Source: Pseudomonas sp.
Lineage (GTDB): Bacteria; Pseudomonadota; Gammaproteobacteria; Pseudomonadales; Pseudomonadaceae
Length of the DNA stretch: 64,000 nt
Assembly (NCBI RefSeq): GCF_030683065.1
Contig: NZ_JAUXMX010000063.1
Coordinates: 62,001 to 126,000, forward strand
Reading direction: 5' to 3'
Shown here: piece by piece, positions 50,269 to 62,097 of the stretch
Numbering within the stretch: position 1 is the stretch's first letter
Layout of the letters: each line of letters begins with the position of its first letter
The notes under the pieces: generated by a model
The model's input: only the letters and a program-made list of their open reading frames with translations
Database searches by the model: none
Told to the model about the DNA's origin: nothing
Position numbers and translations under genes: made by a program

Positions 50269-50853
50269 TAAGGCTTACGAGCTGTTACCTGGCAGCCTAA
50301 TGCGCGCTTCACGCACTGCCCATGCAATTGCCACCACGCCCCACGACCGTCAACGCCCCGAACGGCGGAGGCAAGGCAGGCCTCAATCGGCGACCTGTCA
50401 TTAGGCCAGTGCTCGGGCTGCAGATACCAGTACCCGCTTTGTTTTTTCAACAGTTATGTGCGCGTTACATTCAACATCATTTGTAGCGAATACAGAGCGT
50501 GGACTATTGCTTTGTCGCAACGCGACTTGGGTTCGCCAGCGTCGCCTCAATCATGGGCTGACTCTGGCTGTGCTGACCTGCAGCCCTCGGCTGTGAACGC
50601 GCGGATGTGCTCGCAAGAATGTCCACGCTGGATGAAATTCACGGCGTGTTCGATTGATGACGGCCGTGCAGCAGGTAGCAACGCCGCAGGGCGACCAAAA
50701 ATAAATGGATGCGCATTTATTGGGCTGACTGAGATAAATCGACTCTGACTCTTTAAGTCGCTTTAAGTCGATGCGGGCGGCGATGTGGCGGGGCAGGAAG
50801 GATAGTGCTGCGCACAACCTGTCGGAACAGCGTCGTGGGGTTGGGGTGAATCC
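50269..50853. other. Unassigned region upstream of the kinase remnant
   Basis: 585 bases. Short open frames exist on both strands (for example 96 codons rightward from 50458 and 60 codons leftward from 50450), but none has a clear ribosome-binding site, known motif or family resemblance. Base composition is less GC-rich near 50440-50480 and 50690-50770 than in the flanks. It may be the scar of the event that cut the kinase gene. Confidence 0.4.
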
Positions 50854-50885
50854 AAAAAAAGCGCGGGCCCAAGATCGGGCCCGCG
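50854..50885 (-). terminator. Rho-independent terminator of the permease-CoA transferase unit
   Basis: Perfect CGCGGGCCC / GGGCCCGCG stem, six-base loop; on the minus strand followed by seven U. 16 bases after the CoA-transferase stop. Confidence 0.93.
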
Positions 50886-50900
50886 TTTTCGCTCAAAGCG

Positions 50901-52451
50901 TTACAAGGTCTGGTGCAGGCCCAGGCGCTCAGGGTGAAACAGCCGTGCATCCATCAGCCTGGGCTGGCGCACGATAGGCATGAAGTCCATGCGTGCAAGA
51001 ATGTCGCGGTCGAGATCCACACCGGGGGCGACCTCGATCAGCTCCAGGCCATCCAGGGTTAGTTGGAACACACAGCGCTCGGTGACATACAGCACCGGCT
51101 GGCCGCGCTCGGCAGCCAGCCGACCGGCGAAGGTGCGTTGCTCCACCTCGGCGACGAACTTGCGCAACTCGCCGTCCCGGACAATCCGTAGCTGACCGTT
51201 GTCGATGCGGATGTCCTGAGGGCCGGCGCTAAAGGTGCCGACGAACACCACCCGCTTGGCGTTCTGGCTGATGTTGATAAAGCCGCCAGCACCGGCCAGG
51301 CGCGAACCGAACTTGGATACGTTGAGATTGCCGGCCGCATCCGCCTGGGCCAGGCCGAGGAAGGCCAAATCCAGGCCGCCGCCGTCATAGAAGTCGAACT
51401 GATAGGGCTGGTCGAGCAGTGCGCTGTGATTGCTCGCCGCGCCGAAGTCCAGGCCCGAGGCCGGAATGCCACCGATCACCCCGGGTTCGGCGGTCAGGGT
51501 CAGGCGCTCGATCACGCCTTCCTCGGCGGCTACCGCGGCGACGCCTTCGGGCATGCCGATACCCAGGTTGACCACCGCGCCTGCCTTGAGCTCCAGGGCG
51601 GCGCGGCGGGCGATCAGTTTACGCACGTCCAGCGGGAGCGGCGCCAGGCTGTCCACCGGTATGCGGATCTCGGCGGCGAAGGCCGGGTTGTAGGCGGTGG
51701 CGAAGGTCTGCTGGTGGTTCTGCGGCTCGGCGACCACCACACAGTCGACCAGAATGCCGGGAATCTTCACCTCGCGCGGATTGAGCGAGCCGCGCTCGAC
51801 GATACGCTCGACCTGGGCGATCACCATGCCGCCGCAATTGTGTGCGGCCATGGCGATGGCCAGGCTTTCGATGGTCAGCGCCTCGCGCTCGAACGACAGG
51901 TTGCCATCGGCATCGCTGCTGGTGGCGCGGACAATGCCGACGTGGATCGGGAAGCTCTGGTAGAACAGATAGTCCTCGCCGTCGATGGGCATCAGCCGCA
52001 CCAGCTCGTTGGTGGTGCACGCGTTGAGCTTGCCGCCACCGAGGCGAGGGTCGACGAAGGTGCCCAGACCGACCCGCGACAGCTGCCCTGGCTTGCCGGC
52101 GGCGATGTCGCGAAACAGCTGGGAGATCACCCCTTGCGGCAGGTTGTAGGCCTCGATGCGATTGTCCACTGCCAGCTTCTGCAGGCCCGGCACCAGACCC
52201 CAGTGGCCACCGATCACCCGCCGCACCAAGCCTTCATGGGCCAGGTGGTTGAGGCCGCGGCCCTTGCCGTCGCCTTGGCCGGCGGCATACACCAGGGTCA
52301 GCCCCTGAGGTGCCTGTTCGGCGAGGAAGCGCTGCTCCAGGGCGATGGCGATTTCCTCGGCGAAACCGATGCCGACAAAACCGCCGGTGGCGAGGTTGGC
52401 GTTATCGGCGATGCGTGCCACCGCAGCGGCGGCAGTCATGATCTTGCTCAT
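50901..52451 (-). CDS. Acyl-CoA:acetate/3-ketoacid CoA-transferase (fused alpha-beta)
   Basis: 516 residues; both halves of a family I CoA-transferase in one chain, as in YdiF-type and propionate CoA-transferases. The alpha half has GFVGIGFAEEIAIALEQRF and the beta half VNLGIGMPEGVAAVAAEEG, whose Glu (about residue 326) forms the CoA thioester. It activates a short-chain acid by moving CoA from acetyl-CoA or a related donor. The GntP permease gene is upstream on the same strand with a 113-base gap holding a REP element. Substrate unknown; a short hydroxy- or keto-acid is likely. Confidence 0.9.
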   Translation of the reverse strand: MSKIMTAAAAVARIADNANLATGGFVGIGFAEEIAIALEQRFLAEQAPQGLTLVYAAGQGDGKGRGLNHLAHEGLVRRVIGGHWGLVPGLQKLAVDNRIEAYNLPQGVISQLFRDIAAGKPGQLSRVGLGTFVDPRLGGGKLNACTTNELVRLMPIDGEDYLFYQSFPIHVGIVRATSSDADGNLSFEREALTIESLAIAMAAHNCGGMVIAQVERIVERGSLNPREVKIPGILVDCVVVAEPQNHQQTFATAYNPAFAAEIRIPVDSLAPLPLDVRKLIARRAALELKAGAVVNLGIGMPEGVAAVAAEEGVIERLTLTAEPGVIGGIPASGLDFGAASNHSALLDQPYQFDFYDGGGLDLAFLGLAQADAAGNLNVSKFGSRLAGAGGFINISQNAKRVVFVGTFSAGPQDIRIDNGQLRIVRDGELRKFVAEVEQRTFAGRLAAERGQPVLYVTERCVFQLTLDGLELIEVAPGVDLDRDILARMDFMPIVRQPRLMDARLFHPERLGLHQTL

Positions 52452-52486
52452 GGTGGGTACTCGAAGCGAAAGGGGCTAAATCATTT

Positions 52487-52553
52487 GTAGGAGCGGGGGC
52501 GACGCCTAGTTCCATGCCCGCGAACCGCAAGCGCGGCCATGGGCCGCTCCTAC
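52487..52553. repeat. REP-like repeat between permease and CoA-transferase genes
   Basis: GTAGGAGCGGGGGCGACGCC at the start and GGGCCGCTCCTAC at the end are inverted; the middle (TAGTTCCATGCCCGCG) is shared with the copy at 2311-2376. It lies inside the transcription unit. Confidence 0.7.
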
Positions 52554-52564
52554 AGGGGTATCGA

Positions 52565-53950
52565 TCAGAAGCTGCCAAACAGGGTGCCCAGGGTGATCAC
52601 CACCACCAACGCCACCATGGGAAAGCCCACGGTGTTGACGAAGATGAATTTGTACGACTCGCGGTGAGTCAGTTTGCAGATCGCCAGCAGCGAGATCACC
52701 GCGCCGTTGTGCGGCAGGGTGTCCATGCAGCCGGAGGCCATGGCCGCCACCCGGTGCAGCAGTTCCGGGCTGATGCCGGCGGCGTTGGCCAGGGTCAGGT
52801 ACTGTTCGCCGAGGGTCTTCAGCGCAATCGACATGCCACCCGAGGCCGAACCGGTGATGCCAGCGAGGATGTTCACCGCCACGGCTTCGGAGATCAGCGG
52901 GTTATCGGAGACACCGAGCACCAGGTCGCGAATCACCACGAAGCCTGCCAGCGAGGCGATCACGGTGCCGTAACCGACTTCGGCTGCGGTGTTTAGGATC
53001 GGTAGCATCGAGCCGAAAGCACCGTCGTTGACAGTCTTCTTCAGGTCCATCCAGCGCTTCCAGTGCATGGCGATCAGCAGCAGGATGGCCGCGCTCAGGG
53101 CGACAATGATCGCCCAGATGCCGATCAGCGACTTGGCGTCCTGCAGACCGCCGAATTCCGGCTTGGCCAGGTAGCTGGCGTCGAGGTTGGGCAGCACCTG
53201 CTTGGCCATCAGGAAGTTCAGCGCGATCACCAGCAGGATCGGCAGTAGGGCCAGCCAGAAACCGGGAATGCCGCTGTTGTCCTGGGCCACCGGATCGTCG
53301 CGATGCTCGCCGTAGCCTTCGCCTGCGGCTTTCAGCTTGCGCGCCTGGGCGGTCAGCCACCAGGTGCCGAGGCCGAACATGATCAGGCCGGCGATCACCC
53401 CAAGGCCCGGCGCGGCAAAGGCGTCGGTGCCGAAGAACGGGTTGGGAATGGCGTTCTGGATCGCCGGGGTGCCGGGCAGGGCGGTCATGGTGAAGGTGAA
53501 GGAACCGAGGGCGATGGCGCCGGGGATCAGGCGCTTGGGAATCGCGGCTTCACGAAACAGCGCGGCGCCGATCGGGTACACGGCGAAGGCCACCACGAAC
53601 AGCGACACGCCACCGTAGGTGAGGATGCCGCACGCCAGCACGATAGCCAGAATCGCCCGCTCGCTGCCGACCTTGGCGACGATGCCATGGGCGATTGCGC
53701 GGGCTGATCCTGAGTCGTCCATCAGCTTGCCGAACAGCGCGCCGAGCAGAAAAAGCGGGAAGAACTGGATAACGTAACCGCCCATGGCCTTCATGAAGAC
53801 CTGGGTGTAGGTCGGCAACAGCATGGCGATATCGCCGGAAAACAACAGGGCGAGCAGGGCCAGCAGCGGGGCGAGGATCAGTACGTTGATGCCGCGGTAG
53901 GCGAGGTACATCAACAATGCGAGGGAAATCAGAATACCGAGGGTACCCAT
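52565..53950 (-). CDS. GntP family permease
   Basis: 461 residues with about twelve to fourteen membrane segments, from LGILISLALLMYLAYRGINVLILAPLLALLALLF to FVNTVGFPMVALVVVITLGTLFG. Signatures: FPLFLLGALFGKLMDDSGSA, ILTYGGVSLFVVAFAVYPIGAALFREA, FTMTALPGTPAIQNAIP and GMSIALKTLGEQYL. GntP-type carriers import gluconate, and in Pseudomonas relatives 3-hydroxybutyrate and similar acids. First gene after the sigma-54 promoter at 54041-54056; cotranscribed with the CoA-transferase. By analogy to the HbcR-controlled 3-hydroxybutyrate carrier the substrate may be a short hydroxy acid, but no bdh or ato gene is here. Confidence 0.9.
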   Translation of the reverse strand: MGTLGILISLALLMYLAYRGINVLILAPLLALLALLFSGDIAMLLPTYTQVFMKAMGGYVIQFFPLFLLGALFGKLMDDSGSARAIAHGIVAKVGSERAILAIVLACGILTYGGVSLFVVAFAVYPIGAALFREAAIPKRLIPGAIALGSFTFTMTALPGTPAIQNAIPNPFFGTDAFAAPGLGVIAGLIMFGLGTWWLTAQARKLKAAGEGYGEHRDDPVAQDNSGIPGFWLALLPILLVIALNFLMAKQVLPNLDASYLAKPEFGGLQDAKSLIGIWAIIVALSAAILLLIAMHWKRWMDLKKTVNDGAFGSMLPILNTAAEVGYGTVIASLAGFVVIRDLVLGVSDNPLISEAVAVNILAGITGSASGGMSIALKTLGEQYLTLANAAGISPELLHRVAAMASGCMDTLPHNGAVISLLAICKLTHRESYKFIFVNTVGFPMVALVVVITLGTLFGSF

Positions 53951-54040
53951 TGGGGCGTTCCTTTTGTTGTTGTTTTAGGCGCCGCTCTTGCTGGCGGGCC
54001 GCGGATGGCTGCGGGGTACGCAATCCATGCAACAACCCAG

Positions 54041-54056
54041 AGCGAAAGACGTGCCA
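54041..54056 (-). promoter_or_regulatory. Sigma-54 promoter of the permease gene
   Basis: On the minus strand TGGCACG-TCTT-TCGCT, against TGGCACG-N4-TTGCW: one mismatch, with GG and GC exactly ten bases apart. It lies about 90 bases before the permease ATG. Confidence 0.75.
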
Positions 54057-54140
54057 GGTTGCTTGTGCCTGGGTGGAAAGGCTAGATTGGGTAGCGATCA
54101 GCGGCTAACCAGGGGTTTTTATCCGGGTATGTGCAGGGAT

Positions 54141-54257
54141 GTTCCGGTTTTCTGGAATGGTCAGAGGTTCCCGCGAGTGGCGGGATAGTGTCCATATATG
54201 TGGACATGTCCGGATTTTTGGAAGTTTTCTCCCAGGATGTGTCCAGCTTTGTGGACG
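54141..54257. promoter_or_regulatory. Cluster of enhancer-type palindromes
   Basis: TGTCCA-TATATG-TGGACA (54189-54206) is a perfect 6-6-6 palindrome. TGTCCA-GCTTTG-TGGACG (54240-54257) has one mismatch; TGTCCG-GATTTT-TGGAAG (54207-54224) and GTTCCG-GTTTTC-TGGAAT (54141-54158) are weaker relatives. They stand 85-200 bases upstream of the sigma-54 promoter and are the likely sites of the regulator encoded next door. Confidence 0.7.
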
Positions 54258-54276
54258 CTGGCTGGCTCGGGTTCTT

Positions 54277-54333
54277 GGTGCGCATGGCGCACCCTACGGC
54301 CTGGCCGCACCTCGTAGGGTGCGCCGCGCGCAC
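54277..54333. repeat. Inverted pair of GTAGGGTGCGC repeats
   Basis: GGTGCGCATGGCGCACCCTAC (54277-54297) and GTAGGGTGCGCCGCGCGCACC (54313-54333) face each other 16 bases apart. Same family as at 13794, 19104 and 63968. Confidence 0.8.
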
Positions 54334-54389
54334 CAATTCTCCGATGCGCCGACAAAACCGGGTATGCCGCCACCGCTCCCACTTGCGGC

Positions 54390-55859
<1,470 letters not shown>

Positions 55860-55991
55860 GGCAGCAGGGTTCCGAGGAAGGAGTGCGGCCGATTATGGCC
55901 AGCGCTGCGCGAAAGCGGCAAGGAACCTCGGATAAACCTGCGCGTTAGATCTTCTATACATGCCCGATTTATCCAATAACGCAGAACACCT

Positions 55992-56149
55992 TTGGATCTG
56001 GTCCGTATTCTGATCGCCATCCCTTGCCACCAGTCGGCGTCTATCTGCAAGTCGGCTTCGCTGGCGCCTTCTGGCTGAATATTCTGCTGACCCTGCTCGG
56101 CTTCATCCCCGGTATCGTTCACGCGGTGTACGTCATCGCCAAGCGCTGA
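55992..56149 (+). pseudogene. Pmp3/YqaE (UPF0057) membrane protein gene, frameshifted
   Basis: Codons from TTG 55992 read LDLVRILIAI as expected for a 52-residue Pmp3/YqaE protein; then the frame shifts by one base near 56021, and the other frame continues LPPVGVYLQVGFAGAFWLNILLTLLGFIPGIVHAVYVIAKR to TGA at 56149. The total is 158 bases, one short of 53 codons. Either a base was lost, killing the gene, or the base is missing in the assembly. The start codon is TTG with no clear ribosome-binding site. The family consists of two-helix membrane proteins linked to salt and membrane-potential stress. Confidence 0.8.
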
Positions 56150-56175
56150 GTTTGTTCTCGGCGAAGCTCACACAG

Positions 56176-56199
56176 CAAAAAGCCGCGCAGTGCGCGGCT
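56176..56199 (-). terminator. Rho-independent terminator of the tRNA gene
   Basis: AGCCGCGC / GCGCGGCT stem with AGT loop, ending on the minus strand in UUUU; eight bases beyond the tRNA 3' end. Confidence 0.85.
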
Positions 56200-56206
56200 T
56201 TGGAGT

Positions 56207-56283
56207 TGGTGGGCCCACACGGACTCGAACCGTGGACCAAAGGATTATGAGTCCTCTGCTCTAACCAACTGAGCTATGGGCCC
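56207..56283 (-). tRNA. tRNA with anticodon CAT, probably tRNA-Ile2
   Basis: 77 nt with encoded CCA. Acceptor GGGCCCA / TGGGCCC, D stem GCTC/GAGC, anticodon loop CTCATAA (CAT), T stem CACGG/CCGTG with TTCGAGT loop. It is not initiator tRNA-Met, because the first pair is G-C and the anticodon stem lacks the three G-C pairs. C4-G69 and C5-G68 are the features TilS uses to pick tRNA-Ile2 for lysidine at C34, and the E. coli elongator tRNA-Met has U4/A5, so I favour tRNA-Ile(CAU). Lies upstream of nothing else on its strand; next gene is rpoD. Confidence 0.93.
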
Positions 56284-56525
56284 TCAGAGGCCGGCGGAGT
56301 ATACCGGTGCCGGCTCTGTAGTGACAACCGAACGCGTGGGTCGAGGAAGATTATGGGTGCGCTGGAGCTGTTTGCGCTCGGCTCGCGGCCCCCGGTGTTG
56401 AGAAGCAGCTCCCGGGTCTTGGTTTTTATGCCTTTGGCGATCGCCATGAGTTGCGTGCCGCGGCCAGGAGTAAGGGGGCGTGGGCGCTGATCGTTGTTGC
56501 GAGGGGCTTGGCTAGGCAGATAGCA

Positions 56526-56551
56526 AAACCCCCGGTTTGGGCCGGGGGTTT
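56526..56551 (-). terminator. Rho-independent terminator of rpoD
   Basis: CCCCCGG / CCGGGGG stem with a six-base loop, closed by AAA/TTT; four bases past the rpoD stop on the minus strand. Confidence 0.9.
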
Positions 56552-56555
56552 GGTA

Positions 56556-58403
<1,848 letters not shown>

Positions 58404-58470
58404 AACACCCTATCCATTGAAGGTCTTGGCGGGCTAAAAACAAGCCGCGGATTATACCCGAATAAGACCC

Positions 58471-60450
58471 CTATGCGCCAGTTGGGCTCGGGATTACCGG
58501 TGATGCATTACGGCTTAGCAGGTTGCGCAGTTGGTTTTTTTCCTCTGCGCTCAACTCACTTTGACGGGCTTTGTTGATCAAATGTTCCAGGCTGCGCTCG
58601 CGCTGGCGAGCCACAAGGCTAGTTATAGTGTCGAAAAACTGTTGTTCAAGGTTATCGGCTGAAATCAGCCATTCCTTTTCCGCCAGAGCCCGTAACAGGC
58701 GGCCCTGCTCGGTGCCGTGCCAGCGCGCGATCAGCTGCAGTGCGCGCAGTTTCGGGTTTTTTTGCAGGGCGCCGAGCAGGGCTACCAGCAGTTGTGCGTA
58801 AGTGTCGTCTTCGGCGGCGAAGTGGCTGACGTCTTCAACATTCTGTGCCAGCTCGGGGTGATGCAGCAGGGTGCGCAAAGCGCTCAGGTGCGGCGATTCG
58901 ACGCTGACAGCGGTGCGTGGCGCGCGCGGAGTGAAGTCGCCGCGGCCCTTTTTGCTCCATTTGCTGCCTTCTTTCTTCCAGTCGCCCTTGCCTTTATTGC
59001 GCTCGAAACCCGCTGTCGGGCTTGGGTTTTCATATTCATTGTGGCTGGGAGCGGTGTCGTAATAGGCGCTGTCGGGTATTTCGCCATGGTCCGGGTAGTA
59101 GTCGCCGGGTGCTGCGCCAGTGCTGGGTTGGGCGCTGCTTTTGGCGGTTGGCGCCATCTGGCTCAAGGCTTCGCCGCTGAGTCCGGTGATTTCGGTCAGG
59201 CGCTGGCGCATCAGGGTGCGCAGGTTGTTGCCGGGGATCTTGTCGATCAGTGGGGCGGCCAGGGTCACCAGGTGGGCTTTGCCTTCGAGCGAGCGCGGAT
59301 CGGCTTCTGCGCTGAGTTGCTGGAAGAAATAATCAGCCAGGGGCTGGGCGTGCTGGTTGATGCGCGCGCGGAAGGCGTCAGTACCTTCGCTGCGTACCAG
59401 GGTGTCCGGGTCTTCGCCGTCAGGCAGGAACAGGAAGCGCGCGCGCCGGCCATCTTGCAGGCTTGGTAGTGTTGCTTCCAGGGCGCGCCAGGCGGCATTG
59501 CGCCCTGCGGCGTCGCCGTCGAAGCAGAACAATACGCTGGGTACGACGCGAAACAGGCGCTTGAGGTGCTCCTCGCTGGTTGCGGTGCCGAGGGTGGCGA
59601 CGGCGTTGCGCAGGCCTTGTTGGGCGAGGGCGATAACGTCCATGTAGCCCTCGACCACCATGATCTCGTCGAGGTCGCGGTTGTGCTTGCGTGCCTCGAA
59701 CAGGCCGTAGAGTTCCTGGCCCTTGTGGAATACCGGGGTTTCCGGGGAGTTCAGGTACTTGGGTTTGTCATCGCCGAGCACGCGTCCGCCGAAAGCAATT
59801 ACCCGGCCGCGGCTGTCACGGATGGGGAACATGATGCGGTCGCGGAAGCGATCGTAGCGTTTGCCGCTCTCGGCGTTCTCTACCAGTAAGCCGGCATCAA
59901 TCATGGCTTTTTGTTGCAGGCTGTCGCTGGCCAGGTGCTTGTGCAGATTATCCCAGCCGGGCGGGGCAAAGCCCATGCTGAAATCGCGGGCGATTTCTCC
60001 GGACAGGCCGCGACCCTTGAGATAGTCCACGGCGGCTTTACGCTGCGGATGGCTCTTCAGGGCCTGGCGATAGAAGTCGGCGGCGGCGGTCAGTAGCGGG
60101 TAGAGCGGTGAGTCGGTCGGTTGGCGCGGCTTGCTGTTGCGTCCGCCTTCCTCGCGAGGCACGTCCATGCCGGCGCGCTTGGCCAGGTCCTCGACTGCCT
60201 GGGGGAAATCCAGTTGGTCGTGGTCCATGATAAACCCCAGGGCGTTGCCGCCCGCGCCACAGCCGAAGCAGTAATAAAACTGTTTATCCGGGCTGACGCT
60301 GAAGGAGGGGGTTTTTTCTTTGTGGAAGGGGCAGCAGGCGGTGTAGTTCTTGCCGGCTTTTTTCAGCTGAATGCGCGAGGCGACCACGTCGACAATATCG
60401 GTGCGGTTGAGCAAGTCATCGATAAAAGACTGTGGGATCAGGCCGGCCAT
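58471..60450 (-). CDS. dnaG: DNA primase
   Basis: 659 residues. Zinc-binding domain (CCPFHKEKTPSFSVSPDKQFYYCFGCGAGG; C40, H43, C61, C64 set), TOPRIM core with EGYMDVIALAQQG and FCFDGDAAGRNAAWRALE for metal binding, RNA polymerase domain with RVIAFGGRVLGDDKPKYLNSPETPVFHKG, and a C-terminal DnaB-interaction domain joined by a Pro/Gly/Lys-rich linker (about 430-510). Synthesises RNA primers for replication. Middle gene of the rpsU-dnaG-rpoD operon; rpoD follows after 67 bases. Confidence 0.99.
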   Translation of the reverse strand: MAGLIPQSFIDDLLNRTDIVDVVASRIQLKKAGKNYTACCPFHKEKTPSFSVSPDKQFYYCFGCGAGGNALGFIMDHDQLDFPQAVEDLAKRAGMDVPREEGGRNSKPRQPTDSPLYPLLTAAADFYRQALKSHPQRKAAVDYLKGRGLSGEIARDFSMGFAPPGWDNLHKHLASDSLQQKAMIDAGLLVENAESGKRYDRFRDRIMFPIRDSRGRVIAFGGRVLGDDKPKYLNSPETPVFHKGQELYGLFEARKHNRDLDEIMVVEGYMDVIALAQQGLRNAVATLGTATSEEHLKRLFRVVPSVLFCFDGDAAGRNAAWRALEATLPSLQDGRRARFLFLPDGEDPDTLVRSEGTDAFRARINQHAQPLADYFFQQLSAEADPRSLEGKAHLVTLAAPLIDKIPGNNLRTLMRQRLTEITGLSGEALSQMAPTAKSSAQPSTGAAPGDYYPDHGEIPDSAYYDTAPSHNEYENPSPTAGFERNKGKGDWKKEGSKWSKKGRGDFTPRAPRTAVSVESPHLSALRTLLHHPELAQNVEDVSHFAAEDDTYAQLLVALLGALQKNPKLRALQLIARWHGTEQGRLLRALAEKEWLISADNLEQQFFDTITSLVARQRERSLEHLINKARQSELSAEEKNQLRNLLSRNASPVIPSPTGA

Positions 60451-60548
60451 GGGCGCTCAGGATGCTGCCGTGTGAGGCAGTCAGGCAAATGTTACGGAAA
60501 CTAAAAGACCCCGCAACACTCATGAGTGGTGCGGAGTCCGAAAGCGAA

Positions 60549-60566
60549 GCCCGGCCGAAACCGGGC
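60549..60566 (-). terminator. Possible attenuating hairpin after rpsU
   Basis: GCCCGG / CCGGGC stem with six-base loop 25 bases past rpsU. The stretch beyond it on the minus strand is only TTCGCTTT, so termination would be partial. An internal terminator in this place is known in the E. coli rpsU-dnaG-rpoD operon. Confidence 0.5.
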
Positions 60567-60590
60567 ATTCAGGCGTTGCGCTTGTACGTA

Positions 60591-60806
60591 TTAGTACAGA
60601 CGAACGCTGCGGCGCTGTTCGCGCTGTACTTTCTTGGCGTGACGCTTAACAGCGGCTGCTGCTTTACGCTTACGCTCGGAAGTCGGCTTTTCATAAAATT
60701 CACGGCTGCGAACTTCGGCCAGAACACCGGCCTTTTCACAGGAGCGCTTAAAGCGACGCAGAGCTACGTCGAAGGGTTCGTTCTCTTTAACTTTGACGGC
60801 TGGCAT
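60591..60806 (-). CDS. rpsU: 30S ribosomal protein S21
   Basis: 71 residues, full length. PAVKVKENEPFDVALRRFKRSCEKAGVL is the S21 signature and the tail is Lys/Arg-rich (ERKRKAAAAVKRHAKKVQREQRRSVRLY). Binds the 30S platform and helps mRNA selection. First gene of the operon; the 140 bases to dnaG hold a hairpin that may lower downstream expression. Divergent from tsaD. Confidence 0.99.
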   Translation of the reverse strand: MPAVKVKENEPFDVALRRFKRSCEKAGVLAEVRSREFYEKPTSERKRKAAAAVKRHAKKVQREQRRSVRLY

Positions 60807-61011
60807 CCAGGGCGTACCTTCTTTATTACCGGGGGGTGTCGTACTCCTGGCAAATGGCGCTGGAGAACGTACGTTTTAAGGGTTGCGGATGTTACCCCCT
60901 CATCGCGAGGAATGCAAAGCCTCTGATCGAAAAGGACTGGTCTGAGTCCGTCAGCGCCGATTATCATGCGCGCCTTCTGGCGTTTAGCCCCTCGATATCA
61001 AGGCGTTGTCC

Positions 61012-62037
61012 ATGCTGGTACTGGGATTGGAAACTTCATGCGATGAGACGGGTGTCGCGCTCTATCACAGTGAGCGTGGCCTGCTGGCCGATGCCTTGTT
61101 CAGTCAGATTGAGCAGCACCGCGTTTACGGCGGGGTGGTGCCTGAGCTGGCCTCGCGCGATCACGTCAAACGCATGCTGCCGTTGATTCGCGAGGTATTG
61201 GCCGAGGCTAAATGCACGCAGGGCGATATCGAGGCGATTGCATATACCGCAGGGCCAGGGCTGGTCGGCGCGCTGTTGGTGGGGGCGTCTTGTGCCCAGG
61301 CGCTGGCTTTCGCCTGGGGCATTCCGGCGCTTGGCGTGCACCATATGGAAGGTCACCTCCTGGCTCCGATGCTGGAAGAAAACCCGCCGGCTTTTCCGTT
61401 CGTCGCTTTGTTGGTTTCCGGTGGTCATACCCAGTTGGTGAGGGTCGACGGTATCGGTCGTTATCAATTGCTTGGCGAGTCGCTCGACGATGCCGCCGGG
61501 GAAGCTTTCGACAAGACCGCCAAGATGATGGGCCTGCAATATCCGGGCGGGCCGGAAATCGCGCGGCGCGCTGAGCAAGGCACGCCAGGGCGCTTTACTT
61601 TTCCGCGGCCAATGACTGACCGGCCAGGGCTGGATTTCAGTTTCAGCGGTTTGAAGACGTTTACCCTCAACACCTGGCAGCAGTGCCGCGCCGCTGGCGA
61701 CGACGGCGAGCAGACCCGCTGTGACGTCGCCCTGGCGTTCCAGCAGGCTGTGGTCGAGACCCTGACCATCAAGTGCCGGCGCGCGCTCAAACAGACTGGG
61801 CTGCGCTCTCTGGTGATCGCAGGCGGGGTGAGTGCGAACAAGGCATTGCGTTTGAGGCTGGAGGAAATGCTGGCCGAGTTCAACGGGCAGGTGTTCTATG
61901 CCCGCCCGGCATTCTGCACCGACAACGGTGCGATGATTGCCTATGCCGGTTGTCAGCGCCTCAAGGCGGGCCAGCATGAAGAGCTGAACATCAAGGTGCA
62001 GGCGCGTTGGCCGATGGAGGCATTGCCGGCGCTCTAG
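61012..62037 (+). CDS. tsaD: tRNA N6-threonylcarbamoyladenosine synthesis protein TsaD
   Basis: 341 residues from ATG at 61012 (AAGG upstream); a TTG two codons earlier is less likely. MLVLGLETSCDETGVALY is the fixed start of the family. Iron ligands H111 and H115 in HHMEGH; nucleotide-binding ASHD-type fold with VSGGHTQLV, GEAFDKTAKMMGLQYPGGP, DFSFSGLKT and AGGVSANKALR. Transfers threonylcarbamoyl to A37 of ANN-reading tRNAs with TsaB/E/C. Single gene divergent from rpsU, the standard Pseudomonas order. Confidence 0.98.
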   Translation: MLVLGLETSCDETGVALYHSERGLLADALFSQIEQHRVYGGVVPELASRDHVKRMLPLIREVLAEAKCTQGDIEAIAYTAGPGLVGALLVGASCAQALAFAWGIPALGVHHMEGHLLAPMLEENPPAFPFVALLVSGGHTQLVRVDGIGRYQLLGESLDDAAGEAFDKTAKMMGLQYPGGPEIARRAEQGTPGRFTFPRPMTDRPGLDFSFSGLKTFTLNTWQQCRAAGDDGEQTRCDVALAFQQAVVETLTIKCRRALKQTGLRSLVIAGGVSANKALRLRLEEMLAEFNGQVFYARPAFCTDNGAMIAYAGCQRLKAGQHEELNIKVQARWPMEALPAL

Positions 62038-62097
62038 TCGAAAGCCATAAGAGGGGCCGCCCCGTCTTCGACTTAGCGCTGTCGCGCAGCAAACTCT

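Larger units (their letters stand above)
53951..54389. other. Regulatory region between permease and its regulator gene
   Basis: 439 bases. Holds a sigma-54 promoter (54041-54056), a cluster of palindromes (54141-54257) and a pair of GTAGGGTGCGC repeats (54277-54333). No coding sequence seen. Confidence 0.7.

Noticed and set aside
50266..50330. Integron attC site near GTTAAGGC
   Set aside because: No GTTRRRY/RYYYAAC pair at proper spacing and no integrase or cassette array.
56207..56283. Initiator or elongator tRNA-Met
   Set aside because: Initiator is excluded by the first base pair and anticodon stem. Elongator Met cannot be fully excluded, but acceptor stem C4-G69 and C5-G68 favour tRNA-Ile2.
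60807..61011. LexA box in the rpsU-tsaD intergenic region
   Set aside because: No CTG-N10-CAG with adequate flanks was found.
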